From assembly GCA_019614645.1 (NCBI GenBank), contig JABWDB010000018.1:868001-932000 (forward strand): a stretch of DNA of 64,000 nucleotides, read 5' to 3'. The position numbers and the translations under genes were made by a program. Shown one piece after another: positions 37,047 to 49,914 of the stretch. This DNA is from Stratiolaelaps scimitus. Taxonomy: Eukaryota > Arthropoda > Arachnida > Mesostigmata > Laelapidae. The first letter of the stretch is position 1. The number at the start of each line of letters is the position of its first letter. A model generated the notes under the pieces. That model was not told where the DNA came from. It did not search any database and saw only the letters and a program-made list of their open reading frames with translations.

Positions 37047-37394
37047 TCATGCGGGATGAGTATCCAACAGTCTTAAATGCAAGAGAGGACAGATGTAGAC
37101 TATATACATTTTATCAACAGACAGCATCTCCGTTGGAAGCATACAGACTTTCCACCATAGAGAATCTGCGGCTCTTACCACATGCAGCACATCATTTTGG
37201 ATTGTCTGAGTTCTGCATGTTATAATTCTCAGGTGACCACCACCCCAAACGGGAAGCACATAGCATAACGCCGGTAGTAATAGCGCCTTGCACACAAGAA
37301 GAGGACCGCCGATTGGAACTCCCATCTCACTAAGTCTCCCCTCAGTGCAACTTGGAATTACGTGACGGTCCCAAGGAACCACTCGAACGTTCAC
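37047..37394 (-). pseudogene. Non-LTR retrotransposon fragment (RT C-terminal connection)
   Basis: A 115-codon minus-strand frame containing CKALLLPALCYVLPVWGGG, then TIQNDVLHVVRAADSLWWK. This is the conserved stretch after the RT thumb in jockey/I-type LINEs (usual form ILPxLxYGxxVWG...xxQNxxLRxIxxxxWxxRN). Both ends are truncated and no functional product is expected. It is separate from the fragment at 30.4-30.9 kb and covers the next part of the same protein region. Confidence 0.65.
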
Positions 37395-38769
37395 TGTGGT
37401 TTATGAGACCGGACGATGAAATGAGCCTCGTTTTTCCAAGGTCTAATCGATGGAGCCGAAAAGACAATATGCCAGGTAAGCGTGCAGCTTTCCCGCAAGT
37501 GTAATGCTTTATTAGCATAAGCAGGTGTTAATTACGTTCACGCTATTTTGCGACTTCGCACACAAAATAGAAAATATATGTATAGTAGTAGCACTTTATA
37601 GGGTATTTTTTCAACCCTTTAGATATAAATTCTGAACACCTTTACTGTAGGCCTCGCATTTCATGCAGAGTGGTGGAAACCAAGTTTGAATACATAAAAT
37701 AACGACTGGGAGATGCAATCCAATATTGACGATGGTCAAGTGTAAGTATGATGTGCTACGATTAAGGATTCAAAACATGCCTCCTTCTCCTCGGTCCAGG
37801 TCGCCTACTCACCCGTTGTTTTCAAGCCTCAACTAATTAGAAAATGCGTAAATTTAATATTAACCTAGACCCAATCGGCTCCATATCTAGAAATAAAAAT
37901 TATATAAAAAAAAGTTACCCAAGTAAATATCTGCTTGATAGACATCTGCTCCAAATGTAGGCTTTCATATCAGTCACATTATCGATTATAGGCTAACCAT
38001 CTCGTCAGCACCCTTACGCTGCGGCCTGCTCAGTACAGATTCGTCATGAGATATCGACATGGAATGGCGACTTTCCCCCGTAATCGGATATTTTTCTTTT
38101 CGGCACATTTACTAGAATTCTCTAGTAAGTGTTTAAATATTATGAGTAAACACGCCATCGGAATGACAATGAAAACGTCGGCTTAAGTGGCACAGCTAGT
38201 TTAGAATGGCTGTTTCTCAAGGTAAAACCCGCATGTCTCGTATGGAGCTGTCCTTATTGAATTCAGCCAATTGATAAACGTCTAACGGTTGCTTGACGTA
38301 CATTTGCTTGACGTTTCAGACATCTCTGGAGATCCCATCAAGGATTACTTTACTGCTAGCATAATATCTGCAAGATTTTAGTTATTGGCTCGAGCCAGCA
38401 GAAATGGGTATCTGATCTCTAGGTCTGACTCTATGTTGGATATTGTTTGTGCGTGTACGGGGCACCACCTCCGGCGTTTGATGGGCAATTAGATCAAATA
38501 AATACAGGAGGGACTATGTATGTGTCTTGTGTGTAGGTTTTATTTCAAATATAGTTCAGTCCATTAAAACAGCTGTGTTGGTACTTGTACACCTCTCAGT
38601 TTTCCTAACGATTACAATATAATTATAGACGTTATGAGAAGGCTTATACAAGTAGGCGTATTATAGTTAGGAATAGCGTACGCCTTGAGTCAGGAAATAA
38701 TGCACTTCCAAAAAAAAAGTGTAAGTTTGCAGTTGAGACAATTTGATGCTGCTACTAATTGATTCTGAT
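37395..38769. other. AT-rich intergenic interval
   Basis: No frame, repeat or RNA gene recognised. Confidence 0.4.
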
Positions 38770-39443
38770 TGTAGACATACGACTGCTCTAGACGATCGCT
38801 CCCTCCGCTTCTGTGTGGGCCTTCGCCTCGGGGCCCCTGTAGTTGCGGCCCACAGCTGCGAGCGTTGCGGGGACCCCGTCGCAACGAATGGCCATCCGCG
38901 ACCGGTCGCCATCCGCGACACACGATGCTTAACGACACGCTCGTGAGGGCCCTCCACTCCGCCGGTATTCCTTGCACAAGGGAGCCACAGGGCCTCGACA
39001 CCTCTGACGGGCGCCGCCCTGACGGCCTCACCCTTATCCCCTTTCATCGAGGCCTGCACCTGGTCTGGGACGGCACTGTGGTTGACACTCTAGCACCTTC
39101 TTATGTCAACCACTGTGCAACCATCCCCGGTTACGCAGTAGCGCGTGCGGAACGGGCAAAGCTAAGGAAGTACGCCGCACTCCAAGCAACCCACCTGTTT
39201 TCCCCCCTTGCCTTTGAGACCTTGGGCGGGCACGGCCCTCTCACTGCGAACTTCCTCGAGGGGGTCTACCACAGGTTGATCCGCGCCACCGGGGACAAGC
39301 GCGCTGGCTCTTTCCTCCTGCAGCGCCTGTCCCTCGCCGTGCAGAGAGGCAATGCCATCGCCTTCCTCGGGACATTGTCGTCCTCACCCCCCCCCCCCAT
39401 AATCCCTAGAAATACCGACCTACCGTATGTTTGAATAAACGAT
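38770..39443 (+). mobile_element. LINE 3' end, copy 2, with C-terminal zinc-knuckle / nuclease-like ORF part
   Basis: The frame from about 38797 reads GLRLGAPVVAAHSCERCGD (a CxxC knuckle). After a frameshift between about 38885 and 38935 it continues as LNDTLVRALHSAGIPCTREP, then GRRPDGLTLIPFHRG, VWDGTVVDTLAPSYV and QRLSLAVQRGNAIAFLGT, to a stop at about 39434. This C-terminal domain, with its RPDG...WDxTVVDTLAPS pattern, is familiar from non-LTR retrotransposon polyproteins of invertebrates. It is followed by the 3' tail with AATAAA at 39434-39439. The RT and everything upstream are missing, so the copy is 5'-truncated and frameshifted. The tail matches copy 1 at 19136-19336. Confidence 0.85.
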
Positions 39444-40920
39444 TTTATACGACTATAGCAACCGTAAAGCTATATTTGCTCCTCCTGATCATATATATAT
39501 ATATATATATATATACCGTATATCACCAATTTCGATACCGTAACCATTACGCCACGAGCATCCCGAGCTGGGTGCCCTCCTATGCAGCTTTCCCTAATTT
39601 GGAAACTCAGGAGCCGTAAGTAGGTCATTTGCAAAATCTTCCACAAAGCTAAAATTTAATTCGGCTAATTATTTAAGGTAAAACATTGTAACAATGAAGA
39701 CAACGACAAATACGGAAATGATTCAGTATAAATTATAATGTCATTCACAGTGTGCTCTGAAGGTTTCATGCGCAAGTTACCAGTGAGTTATTAATATTGC
39801 TCATCGAGTTTGTCTCCTGATCGCGGAGGCATTCGAAAGGAAAACTCGCACTTCCAATGTCACTTTTTATGCTGAGCAAAAATGGCAAATTTAAAAAGGT
39901 TTAACAACAAAGTCAGTTGCTTTCAATATTTTTGCCAAAAAGCTTTGTAGACATTTTTCATTCCAACGCATCTACCAGACAAGTCGATCCGATGACTGTT
40001 CCACCAGGTTGTCGCCCACGACACTTTACGGTAATGCCGAAAGAAATAACAAATCTAAAGCTGGGTTAAAGTATACAAGGACGTGTACCCGCACTGACCG
40101 TACCGAAAACATGGAAAGGTCCACTCTCCGATCATTTGCTTCTTTATGAATCAGATGAGTTCTCCATCTGTCGACATCTTCGATATCTCATCACGTTGCC
40201 CCGCGCCTTTTGGCCCTCTGGGGTTTTCCGAACCCACCCTTCGCACGTGTCTACCGTTCGGCCTTACGTTATCATTATCAACGTTACTGTAGGCTCGAAA
40301 CGTCCATATCAGGTAGCTGCCTCGATCATTCGGTATGGGTCTATTGACGAGGGAAACTTTTACTAATAATCAGGCACAAGTCATCCGATAAATGGGTTCG
40401 TATGCACCGTGAGATAGAAGCGTTCTGCCGTTTGGCGCAAGCGGCCGCAAAATTTACTGGCTATCTTTAGCTACCTCTGAGTGTCGAAAGACTGTTATTA
40501 CCCATTTGCTGCGTCACTAAAATGAATTGACAACGACACCGACATGAGCTCCTGGGCGCAATCACACGTTGACCGTTTTCAAAGTCTTCATATTTGTATA
40601 GTCTCAGTAGCGAACGAACTGTACGTGACCACCCAACTCCGAACCGGAGTGTGGTAGTGATCGTGACGCGATTTCGCGGTCAACCTACTGATTCCGCGTG
40701 ATTCGCAATTCCGATAAATGATGTTCATTTCACCTCGTGATCACTGCATGGATTATTTGGCATGCTGAAGAAAGGATGGCAGTTCCGGCTCGAAACAAAC
40801 CTTTGTATGCGCTTGAGGTATCGTAATTAACTGACTTAATTAGCTAACGAACAAAGCTGTAGCATACACTGACGTAAATATTCCAATATTGTGAGCGACA
40901 AACCTTAATTACACAGTAGT

Positions 40921-40954
<34 letters not shown>

Positions 40955-43900
40955 CCATGTTAACTTGAACTGTTTCAGGAAGCAGAAGATGCTTATTCAG
41001 CATTATACCAGTGTACCGGAGAGAGAATAGTCATCTATGCGTCTTATAATTATATACAAGTCTTTACTTTCGCACAAAATCAAAACACAAAAACTGAGCC
41101 CGCTTACCCTAGCAGGAATTAAATGATAACCTTCCCAAGTTGTTCTGTCCTGTTTCTATTCGAAATGCACATATAGTTAGTAAGGGAACATCATAACCGT
41201 TTGAAAAGCCAATTACCCTTACGATAAACCGTAAATAGTGGAAAACTGAAAGAAAAAGGCAACCACCAGAGACATCGAGAAATGTACGAAGCTCCATTTC
41301 AGTTGGGAGTACTTCATTATCAAGACATCGTCAATGTCCCGAAAATATCGTATCGTAAATATCCAAACAGCTAATGTTGTTCTATCATCTTCACTCGTCG
41401 GAACTGTTCAAGTTCAGTATTACCGTTTATCCTCGGATTTTAGAAGGTTTCGTTGAGGCCGTTCGACTTTGTAGGACTTGCCTGGTTTTCTGAAACCACC
41501 ACCACCACCACCCCCCTTCCGCACCCCAAGAGGCTCTTTGGCTCCTCCGCCGTGTTCTTTCGCCTCCGGGAGGAAGCACCAAGGCGTTCGCGGGGAGAGA
41601 TCCGATCCTACTCCAGCGAGGGGGAGATTGTTAGCGTGGCTCTACCCCATGTTCGCATGTCATCGGGTGGGATTCAAAGTCGAACAGCTATAGTGATACA
41701 AGGCGGCGGCGATTACGAGGTATATTGCAACCGGCACGAAGAGCACACGCCACATAGCTGGGATTGGCCCATTCTCTCATGGGGCCGGTAAACTGTCCCT
41801 TGTGACACAACAACCAGAGTGGAGGAACTTGCGGGCTGGCCTTGTTCGAAGTGTTCTGGTCCCCTCGGCGTTCTACCCAGTTGAGGTAGCAGGGCTGATT
41901 CCGCGGTCGCTCGACCGCCTCCGCTACCGCCGCCGCCGCCGCCGCCGCCACTGTCGCCGTTTCGTGATCCGCGACAAGAAGAATTTACGCTTTTCCTCGA
42001 CGTTTCAGCTGAGGCGTCTTTCCGTCACCTCTCCCCGAGTTCCCCCCGGGGGTGACCGGGAGGGCCCCGCAAACCGTATGTAAACTACCGGAACCTCCTG
42101 AGGTGGCTCGAAACGCGTCCACGCGCGTTCTTTGTTCCTTGCAGTGTTTCGCATAAGGATCAACTGCTGCGGCTGCTCCTGGCTTGGCTGTCGTCTCGTG
42201 CGAATGTACGCATTGCGTTGCCGCTTGCTGGGGATAACGCTGTCGGCCACTCTGACGCCCGTATAGTCTGACTGGCCCTGTCGTACAACTTCCCGCCGTA
42301 CCGTTTTAGATTCCGAATCCCACCCCCGCCATCTCCTCAGGTCCTCGCTTCGTGACCGACCTCAATTGCTCTGGACGTGACCCGCGTGCTAACAAAGCTC
42401 TCCTGCCTGTCTCCCTGGCTTTCCAAGTCGCAATGCCAATTTTGCCCTGTTTAGCTCCACGCGTCCCTACGTTCCCGCGTTCCGTTCAAGCGACGTAAGT
42501 GTGAGCTGACTTTTGAAACTGTACTTAATGTTCCCCTTCCCCCCAAACGGACCTAGACCTAATCGCAAATACTTATCGGCTAGATATCGCCGGCACAAAT
42601 AGATGCGTACAGATATCATGGGAGAAATTTCTGTGAAACAACAACAACAAATCCATTGGGCATAAATGGAAATTCGGACTCGTGCTTTAAAACGCGCCTC
42701 AGCCTTTCGTTGCCTTGTGGATTGATTTTTCGGAGGCTTCGACGTCGCCGACCATTGTACGCGGATAGCTTATCTCTTTCGGCTAGAATAGGCTAACATT
42801 GTCATGGTAGGCGCTGGCGGAGAAGGAAGTCTCGGTCCTGTTCTTATGGGGCAGGCATTACATATCTTTTTGAAGAAATGTAATGAGCATATTTACTGTT
42901 TGTACTTTCCACTGCCAGTCATTCCACTGCCGCCGCGGACTACGCAGATCTCGATCTAAATAAAGCTTCGAGCTCTGATTTTCGCCGAGCGTAAGTTGAC
43001 GCCGGGTTCTCCAAAGCCTCAAGGTTAAGTACTACGAAATTTTCTAACACGTGCGACCTATCTAACGAACAGGTTACTTGATTCAATTATGCGTCCGCAG
43101 TTTTCCACTGAAATATCATGATATTAACTCGCATTGGCTACTGGATAACAGCTGTTTTGAGGGTCTATCAGTAACGTGAAGGGCCTTGATACTTCTGACT
43201 TCAGGCGTATTGGGCAGCTTTGTACATGCATTTTTCTAACCAGCTACCATCACAACTTTAGCAGCTCGCTGAGAGGTATATTCGAACAAAATAGCTCACA
43301 CAACACATATGTATTCCTCGATTTGTTTGGACTCGATAACGAAAGATAGGAATATTGTTTTACGCTGATGGCCCTACCTTCACTTGCCGAAGGAACAATT
43401 TTCTTAGAGAGAGAAAGAGAGACTAAGAGATTCACGATTTATTAGCTCCCGCGTCAATTGGATGCGCAGATGAATTCTCCTCGCATTCGAGTGACGTTCA
43501 AATATATTCTTCCTTCGCCATTGGATAAGCAGCGTGCAAAGTCTCTCCCTGGACAGAGTTGTGGCCTTTTGAATCAAAGTCCCTTCCTACCGGCCTACTC
43601 AATTTTCACAAACAGAGCTTCGTGTTTAATAGGTTCCTCATCGATCGAATTGAGTGGCGGTCTGCAGGAGCCAGGTGCAAATACAAAGCCAGATTAGGAA
43701 AGACTTCCCACTCAACTTAAAGCTGGTTCTCGCCATGATACTAAATTCTTTACGAGCCTCCTTGACGGACGTAAATGGCCATCGTTGTTCGGTCAAGCTT
43801 CTCACTCTAATAAGCTGCCGTTCGCCGTGTTGTGCATCAACGGTTTCCCGTGGAGTTTTTGTAGATATTCTCCAAGGAGAAAGTGTAGCAAAGTGCAGGT

Positions 43901-45851
43901 GTTAAGCAAAACTCGTACTAACAAATATTCGGATTTTGCTCTAGGTACACAATCACCAAGTCAGGACAGGCTTCAACCGCCACATTCGTATGCAGCGGGC
44001 ACGGGCAGAAAGGTTGGACAGCGTCGCGACTTGGATAATTCAGCTTTTCCGTAGATGACACTCAACATAATCGAGTATAACAGGGAAAAATCTTCATCTT
44101 TCGTAGTCTCGTTATGCTACCAACTTGTTCTATGCCACTTTATCACTTGGCCACGAAGAATCCGCCTTCCTCGGGATGGTGAATTAAATTTTCCTCTGTC
44201 CTCTCCTGTCCTGTTTTCTGCTCTCTGCTTCCGAACCCGGAACAACACGATGCTATGTGACGGACAAGCTGCATGCGGGCTGACACAGCCGGTGTCGGCG
44301 GACAGCTCGCGAACATTTTGTCATCCTGCGCTCGTCCCACTGGTGTGTCCATTCGCTGGGTCGACTCGGGTGCCGGAGTCCCGAGTCCTGGAGTCGCTTG
44401 CAGTCCTCTGGCTTCGCTATTCACCGCTCGCGACCAGGCCACTCCGCCGGCATCGCAAGCAAGAGAGCCCGCTATGTCTCTTCCCTTAATCGCACGCTCG
44501 ACAACCAACCCCTCCTGCTACGAGCAGTCCGCAGCTAGAGCAAGTCCAATTACCAGCTTCTCATCCACCTTTCAGCCGCCGAGCCCTAACCGAGTCGCCG
44601 ATCCCCAAGCCTCTCACCAGCAGAGCCTTCTCCTCGTTGGACAGATATCCGCGCGAATGTGCATGCCCCAGTAGAAACTCCTGTAGATTCCAATCTCGCT
44701 TAGTAGCAGCAGTAGTAGCAGCGATGGTGGTGAGCCAGCAGTTGCCTAACGGGTTGGTCCGAGTTGAAGTCTACCATCTCATGAGATCTTGTGGTAGCAC
44801 ATCCCCACTAGTGATGTTGTCCTGCGTCTGTGACGCCGAGCGGGAATGTGCGCTTGCATGTGCTGAGTAGGATGAGTGGAACGGATACACTCTCGTGTCC
44901 AAGTGCACGTAACACATCGTGTCAGAGCAGAGGGGCCAGTTCAGATCGGCGTGGCGTACTTGTTCCATGCTGCTATTCGCGCGTTTACTGCTGGCGGTAC
45001 AACAGACAAAAACCCCGCAAGGACCCCGCAGACTCGGTCCGAGCGGAGGGAATCGGCCGTCCCTAGCTTATCGCAATCAACGCATCCGATCTATACACGA
45101 AACGAGCAGGGCCGACGAACAGACGGGATGGCCAAGGAAACGAAGAAGTCGAGAATAAAAAAAGCCGACTCATCGAGCCAAAGACGGGCGATTGCCAGCG
45201 GTAAAGAAGCGTCGAACTCGAAATAAGGATATACAATAATAATAACAATAATAGGAGTATTAGGAATATCATACAAACGGGTTGTGTGTCTCGAATAAAT
45301 AGAAGCTAGTTATAGTAGCGGCTATAATAATAAGAACAAGAACAACAATTATTATTATTATGATGAAAGGGGTTGAGGCCCGCACTTTAAACATCGTATG
45401 CAAAAGGGGCTGATATGAAAGATAGATTTTTCAATGTTACAACCACAAACATTCGCTATGGCACTAAGATACAAGCCAAATATGTTGCTAGGAAAAAAAA
45501 TAAGAAACTATAAGGAAAATGTTTGCATGGCGAACAACCAGGGCAGTTCACAATTCGTAGTTAATTTTAGATCTATATATTATATATTATCTGAATAAAG
45601 CCCCTCTGCTAAAGGGTGTGTAAATATATGATATAATATATAAAATATAGTATTATTATAATGGAGATGTCGAGCAATTTTGTTGTTGCTACGGCAGCAT
45701 TGTAAGTACCATGACACTAAGCCGATAAATGTCATACAGCGTGTTGGCAAATGTCTTACTTCGCTGTGTGTTGTATCGTTGTCGCTTGGAGCTATGATAT
45801 AGTCGTTAGGAGCAGGAACTCGGTTCACGCATTTTAATTACTTTTGCATGA
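39444..45851. other. Intergenic interval with AT repeats and two GC/CpG-rich blocks
   Basis: TA runs at 39491-39515 and 40924-40953. The blocks at about 41450-42500 and 44130-45230 are CpG-rich. The first ends with a short frame from an ATG near 42433 that reaches a donor-like GTAAGT at 42496-42501. A second exon-like block, CTGCCAG to GC|GTAAGT, lies at about 42920-42990. The frames at 43458-44054, 44055-44489, 44273-44674 and 44876-45226 show no domain. A transcription start region is possible but not shown. Confidence 0.4.
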
Positions 45852-46006
45852 TAAGGTAACGTAAGGTAACGTAAGGCTTTATTGATTTATTAAAGGAACT
45901 GCATAGAATGCTTAAGTTCTCTTATATGTCATGCAACGGGATTCGAACCTGCGGCCTCTGGCTTTTTACAGCCAGACACTCAGCCGTCCAAGCCACCGCG
46001 CTGAAG
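45852..46006 (-). mobile_element. SINE family A, best copy with intact tRNA-like head
   Basis: Read on the minus strand: A-box-like GCGGTGGCTTGGACGGCTGAG, a possible anticodon arm CTGGCTGTAAAAAGCCAG, box B GCAGGTTCGAATCCCGTTGC, then ACATATAAGAGAACTTAAGC, CAGTTCCTTTAATAAATCAA and a tandem TTACGTTACC tail. The missing acceptor stem and the added body make this a SINE and not a tRNA gene. Confidence 0.75.
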
Positions 46007-46860
46007 TGACACGTTGTTTGTAATCGTGCCTAAATTAGCGATTTCATTCATTAAATGTAACAACACCGAAGTACTGCTCAGTACTGTGAATTCAGGTATA
46101 AGACTTTAGAAATGTGTTCCTATTTAAGTTTAGTACAATCAAAACAAATGCACACGTTTGATGCGTACAATGCCTATCACCAGTCACCTCGATATATGAG
46201 CTTCAATTCCCACTACAAGATCAACGAATCATCGCGGCCTAATTCATGAAACATAACTGAACCAGAAGCATTTCCCACCTTTTGAAGAAGATAGTGTCAC
46301 ATGCCGCCACTATGGGAGCTGTCTCGCGAGCGAATCTCTGCAGGAAGAGATGGGGATAATGTTCAGTTTTTGATAAACCTGAAACCACGTCACCACTGAG
46401 TTAAATGCACTTAATTTCTCCTTCTAGATACGTAAATAGAGTCGGCACCTCCGCTTGACTGCGCCATCGCATTGCGTGGCATGCTTCGTACCTCCTGCGT
46501 GTGTGTGTCTGGTAGTCACTGTGTTAATATCACGAGTGCACATTGTGGAGTGGGAAAATTCGCGGAACACCTGAAACAAGTGGGATCGGAACACGCGACT
46601 TCATTCCGTCTGAGGGTGGTGGATTTCTGACAAAGATCATCCCATTTTCACTGTAGTATTGTATGAGATGTACGGTCTGACACTTTCCCTCATATATCTC
46701 TGAGGCCTACATGGACCAGAGAGAAACGGTGGACCTCGTGGTTTATAAGAACCGATAAAGGGTACTGAGATAATCATATCATAGCTTAGAGCCATAATTA
46801 TGTCAGGTTTTCCTAGGATTCCTTACGTTGGAAACTTTTGACCCTGCATTATATTCTGTA

Positions 46861-46888
46861 ACAAGTATATATATATATATATACTTGT
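46861..46888. repeat. 28-nt perfect palindrome on a TA microsatellite
   Basis: A TA run is bounded by ACAAG on the left and CTTGT on the right, so the whole 28 bases are self-complementary. Confidence 0.8.
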
Positions 46889-47053
46889 GGGCTTTTTAAG
46901 TGCAGGATAGAAGATTCGCAAAGCTCACGAATTTCGCATATAAGACAGTTCCACCTAAAGGAGATTTGTGGACGTAAGTATCGGCATCCGACATTGTTGG
47001 AATAAGTTACAAGCACAAGTTACAAAAATTACGTATGTACTTGCCTTTCAACC

Positions 47054-47102
47054 GGAGAAGACACGTGGGCGTACACACGGGTTTGATTCCGTGCGCGCAC
47101 TT
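47054..47102 (+). mobile_element. SINE family B, partial degenerate copy
   Basis: GAGAAGACACGTGGGCGTAC, then ACACGGGTTTGATTCCGTGCG and GCGCAC. This lines up with the central part of the 34771 copy, including a degenerate box B. The body beyond it is not recognisable. Confidence 0.45.
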
Positions 47103-47591
47103 ACGTCGGTCTCGAGTATGCGGTCCCTGGTTAAAGGTGAGAGATTTAGTCGTTATAACCACCGCGCAAAAAAAAATATTATTTCAGTCTATACAAAAAT
47201 AAAACCAAACCTGGTTCTCCATTAGATAAGAAGTCCTTCTAAAGCGCGAACTCAGTTCGTTTATACGAGATCGCTGAAGGCAAAGTCCGAAATAGCGAGA
47301 CGCCCCTCGACGGATGATCAGTGTTTCCACCCGCAACAACAGTATGTAAATCAGCAGAGTCAGCCTCTCTCCCCCGCCCCCCCGCCATCATGTGCACGGT
47401 AGATGCCTGCGATGTTGTCCAATGCCCTTGATACAGTTCACAATGACACGGAGCAGAAAGGAGTCAAGTGAATATCTTGAGCATATCGGGTTAGGAACAC
47501 GGTAGCCCCCCACTGCTTAAGTTATCACACTACCCGTATATTGGCTGGTCGAATGGATCAACAAGTAGCTCTCCATGGGGTTATTACTGTA

Positions 47592-47612
47592 CTATTATTA
47601 TTATTATTATTA

Positions 47613-47652
<40 letters not shown>

Positions 47653-47714
47653 ATTATTATTATTATTATATTATTATTATTATTATTAATTATTATTATT
47701 ATTATTATTATTAT
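47592..47714. repeat. (ATT)n microsatellite, about 120 bp
   Basis: Nearly pure ATT trinucleotides with regular TAATTA interruptions. It is the longest simple array in the window. Confidence 0.95.
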
Positions 47715-48807
47715 GAGTCAGGAAGCACAGCCATGTACGAATATAATTGACACATCGTACGGTCCTACAATTAGCACCCTTTCATTATAAGGAGGCGTCA
47801 TTTCAACAATTGGTCCATCATTTGTCTAGATTTCCCAGCCAGTCACATTAGCAAAGCGTGCGCACTTTGTTTGCATCTGGAGTGGGGGCATCTATATCTC
47901 TGTACCGTGTCGAACGTGTTCTGAAACCTCTGGTGAAAATGCAATTCACTTTACTTGTAACAAGTGCGGCTCCGAACAAGCCTCATAGGTTTCTTTTCCG
48001 CTGTGTGTGTGGTGTGTTTATTCACGGGGAAGTCCTCTGCAGGAGACCAAAAAATACATCTAGAAAATAACGAGCAGTCTCGCATTTTCTTTTCTGCGGC
48101 GGCCGCTGCCTACAGTCGATATGATACAGTCGATATGGTGGGTGCAGTGCGCTAAATTGCCGTACAGTCCGAGCCCCGTAATTTGCTGAACGACAGATTC
48201 TCCTGATGTTATCCTGATGTCTTCGCGATGGTGATTTCTCAGTTAGAGTTTATTAAAGATGAATACGCAGCCGCAGAACTCGTCGGTTTGGCTCAAGCAG
48301 CTGCGAATCTGGGGATCGGTAGTTTGAGCTCGATTGGACCAGATACGGACTCTGGTTTTAGTGCCGATCAGGCGTTTGAGTTATTATTATTATCATTATG
48401 AGCATCTAGTGAACGATCTGCCGTGACGAGAGTCGACCCTTCAATTCAATAGAACTTATGAGCACAAACGCTTCTTACAAAGAGTTGTGGTATATTCGAC
48501 TGACTCAGCTTGTAGCTAATTGTCTTGTTGTCACGTGAACTGACTGTGGCAAATCTGAAGATGTTCTTTCGAGATAGCACAGTTCTTCCCCTAGACGTAA
48601 CCCCCTTTGGACCGATGCTAAACCTCAGTCTTGCCGCTTACAAACTTTGAAAGGCGGGCCACCCACAGTCCAGTAATTAAATTGTTTATCCAAAAATGAA
48701 AAAGGCAAGCCCTTTTATGTGGCCACGTCCATATTAAACGCTAGTTAGTTATGATATTGTGATCGTTACCGCTGAGTCTAATTTTTTCCCACTTGTAATA
48801 AATACGA

Positions 48808-49200
48808 TCAACAACTCGAAGCAGTGGCAATGTCGACTACGGCAAATAAGCCACTAGCATACATCGACCGATATATTATTGTTGTACGAAGTGAATGTAA
48901 AACAATTCGATTCCGCTCGTGGTGAATTTCATTGGCCACCGCCGCCACGCGCATGAGATCTCCACGATCGTAAAGGCGGATGTATGGAATCTTTGGCCCG
49001 TAAAAACGAGTCAACAACGTTGGTAATGGCAAACCTATGCACGCGCGTTCGTGCACCACGTACTCGCATCGTCTAGGCGTGGATTTCTGCCATCGAGGTT
49101 GGGGCAGCCTTTCCCAAAAATCGAACATGACGGCCACGTCATGACGAAGCGCAATGGTTTTCCCATGCGAAATGAAAATTTCAATACCCTCCTCGTTCAC
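48808..49200 (-). CDS. Unrecognised 130-codon open frame
   Basis: One of the longest minus-strand frames outside obvious GC-rich patches. It starts MNEEGIEIFISHGKTIALR and is rich in charged residues and Arg, with no membrane segment or known domain. No clear donor or acceptor defines it as an exon and no plus-strand frame of similar length overlaps it. It may be an exon of an unseen gene, a piece of a mobile element, or chance. Confidence 0.2.
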   Translation of the reverse strand: MNEEGIEIFISHGKTIALRHDVAVMFDFWERLPQPRWQKSTPRRCEYVVHERACIGLPLPTLLTRFYGPKIPYIRLYDRGDLMRVAAVANEIHHERNRIVLHSLRTTIIYRSMYASGLFAVVDIATASSC

Positions 49201-49331
49201 AGGGGAGGGAGCTTCCGCAGCCGTTGGTGAGCTTGCATACGCAGGCTATATATGCTCGCGCACAGAGCGGCCGTAACTGCAGTGGTGACGCTGTACAGAT
49301 GGGGTATGACTGAACGAATGAATCTCTCTAT

Positions 49332-49352
49332 TTCTCTCTCTCTCTCTCTCTC
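49332..49352. repeat. (CT)n microsatellite
   Basis: A pure CT run followed by a TG-rich stretch. Confidence 0.9.
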
Positions 49353-49914
49353 GTTGTGTGTGTTTGTGCGTTTGTGTATGGGGATGAATGCATCATAGAA
49401 AATTGATAGCTAAAACAGGACCACTCACCGAAGGAGTAGGTTCAGCGGCATCCAACATCGCAGACCCCGACGGTAGCGCTGTGTGGCGCTTCTTCCGAGA
49501 GCGTAAAAAAAGAATCAATCCATTTCTTCATACCCTTACCAAGCAGCCGTTGGCAACAGCGGGTGAACCTGCACTCATTGCTGCTGCTGTGTGTATGCCG
49601 AACGCGGTGCGCCGTTTATTGGCTAGAATGGTAGAAACCAACTAGGGCGAGGACCGCGTCCTGCTGCGAATTGGTTGAAGTTTACGTATATAACGTTGCT
49701 ACAGAACATGTTCGGCCAATACAACCCAAATGGGTTTTACAGTCAGGAACGCTAGAACAAGGAGCTAACTGACTCCATTGGATGTAATTAGAGGGAAAAT
49801 AAGCTGGAATATTATAATACAACGAGGAGCTCCGCGATTCGCGGCAGAGGCAGGCTTCAAATGAATCTGCCAATCGTTCTCTAGTTATTTGTAGGTCTAT
49901 AGGGTCTGCAAACG
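49353..49914. other. Spacer before an RT remnant
   Basis: An 85-codon plus frame at 49388-49645 (RERKKRINPFLHTLTKQP inside) has no recognised domain. It might belong to the LINE remnant that follows, but nothing shows this. Confidence 0.3.

Larger units (their letters stand above)
46007..48807. other. Intergenic interval with a long (ATT)n array
   Basis: Contains the palindromic TA run at 46861-46888, a partial family B SINE at 47054 and the ATT array at 47592-47714, all listed separately. No gene is recognised; the 69-codon frame through the ATT array (poly-Ile/Tyr) is an artefact. Confidence 0.45.

Noticed and set aside
45935..46005. Possible minus-strand tRNA gene with clean A and B boxes
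   Set aside because: Acceptor stem does not pair and the sequence continues into the SINE family A body and tail.
47541..47750. 69-codon frame of Ile and Tyr runs
   Set aside because: Translation of the ATT microsatellite.
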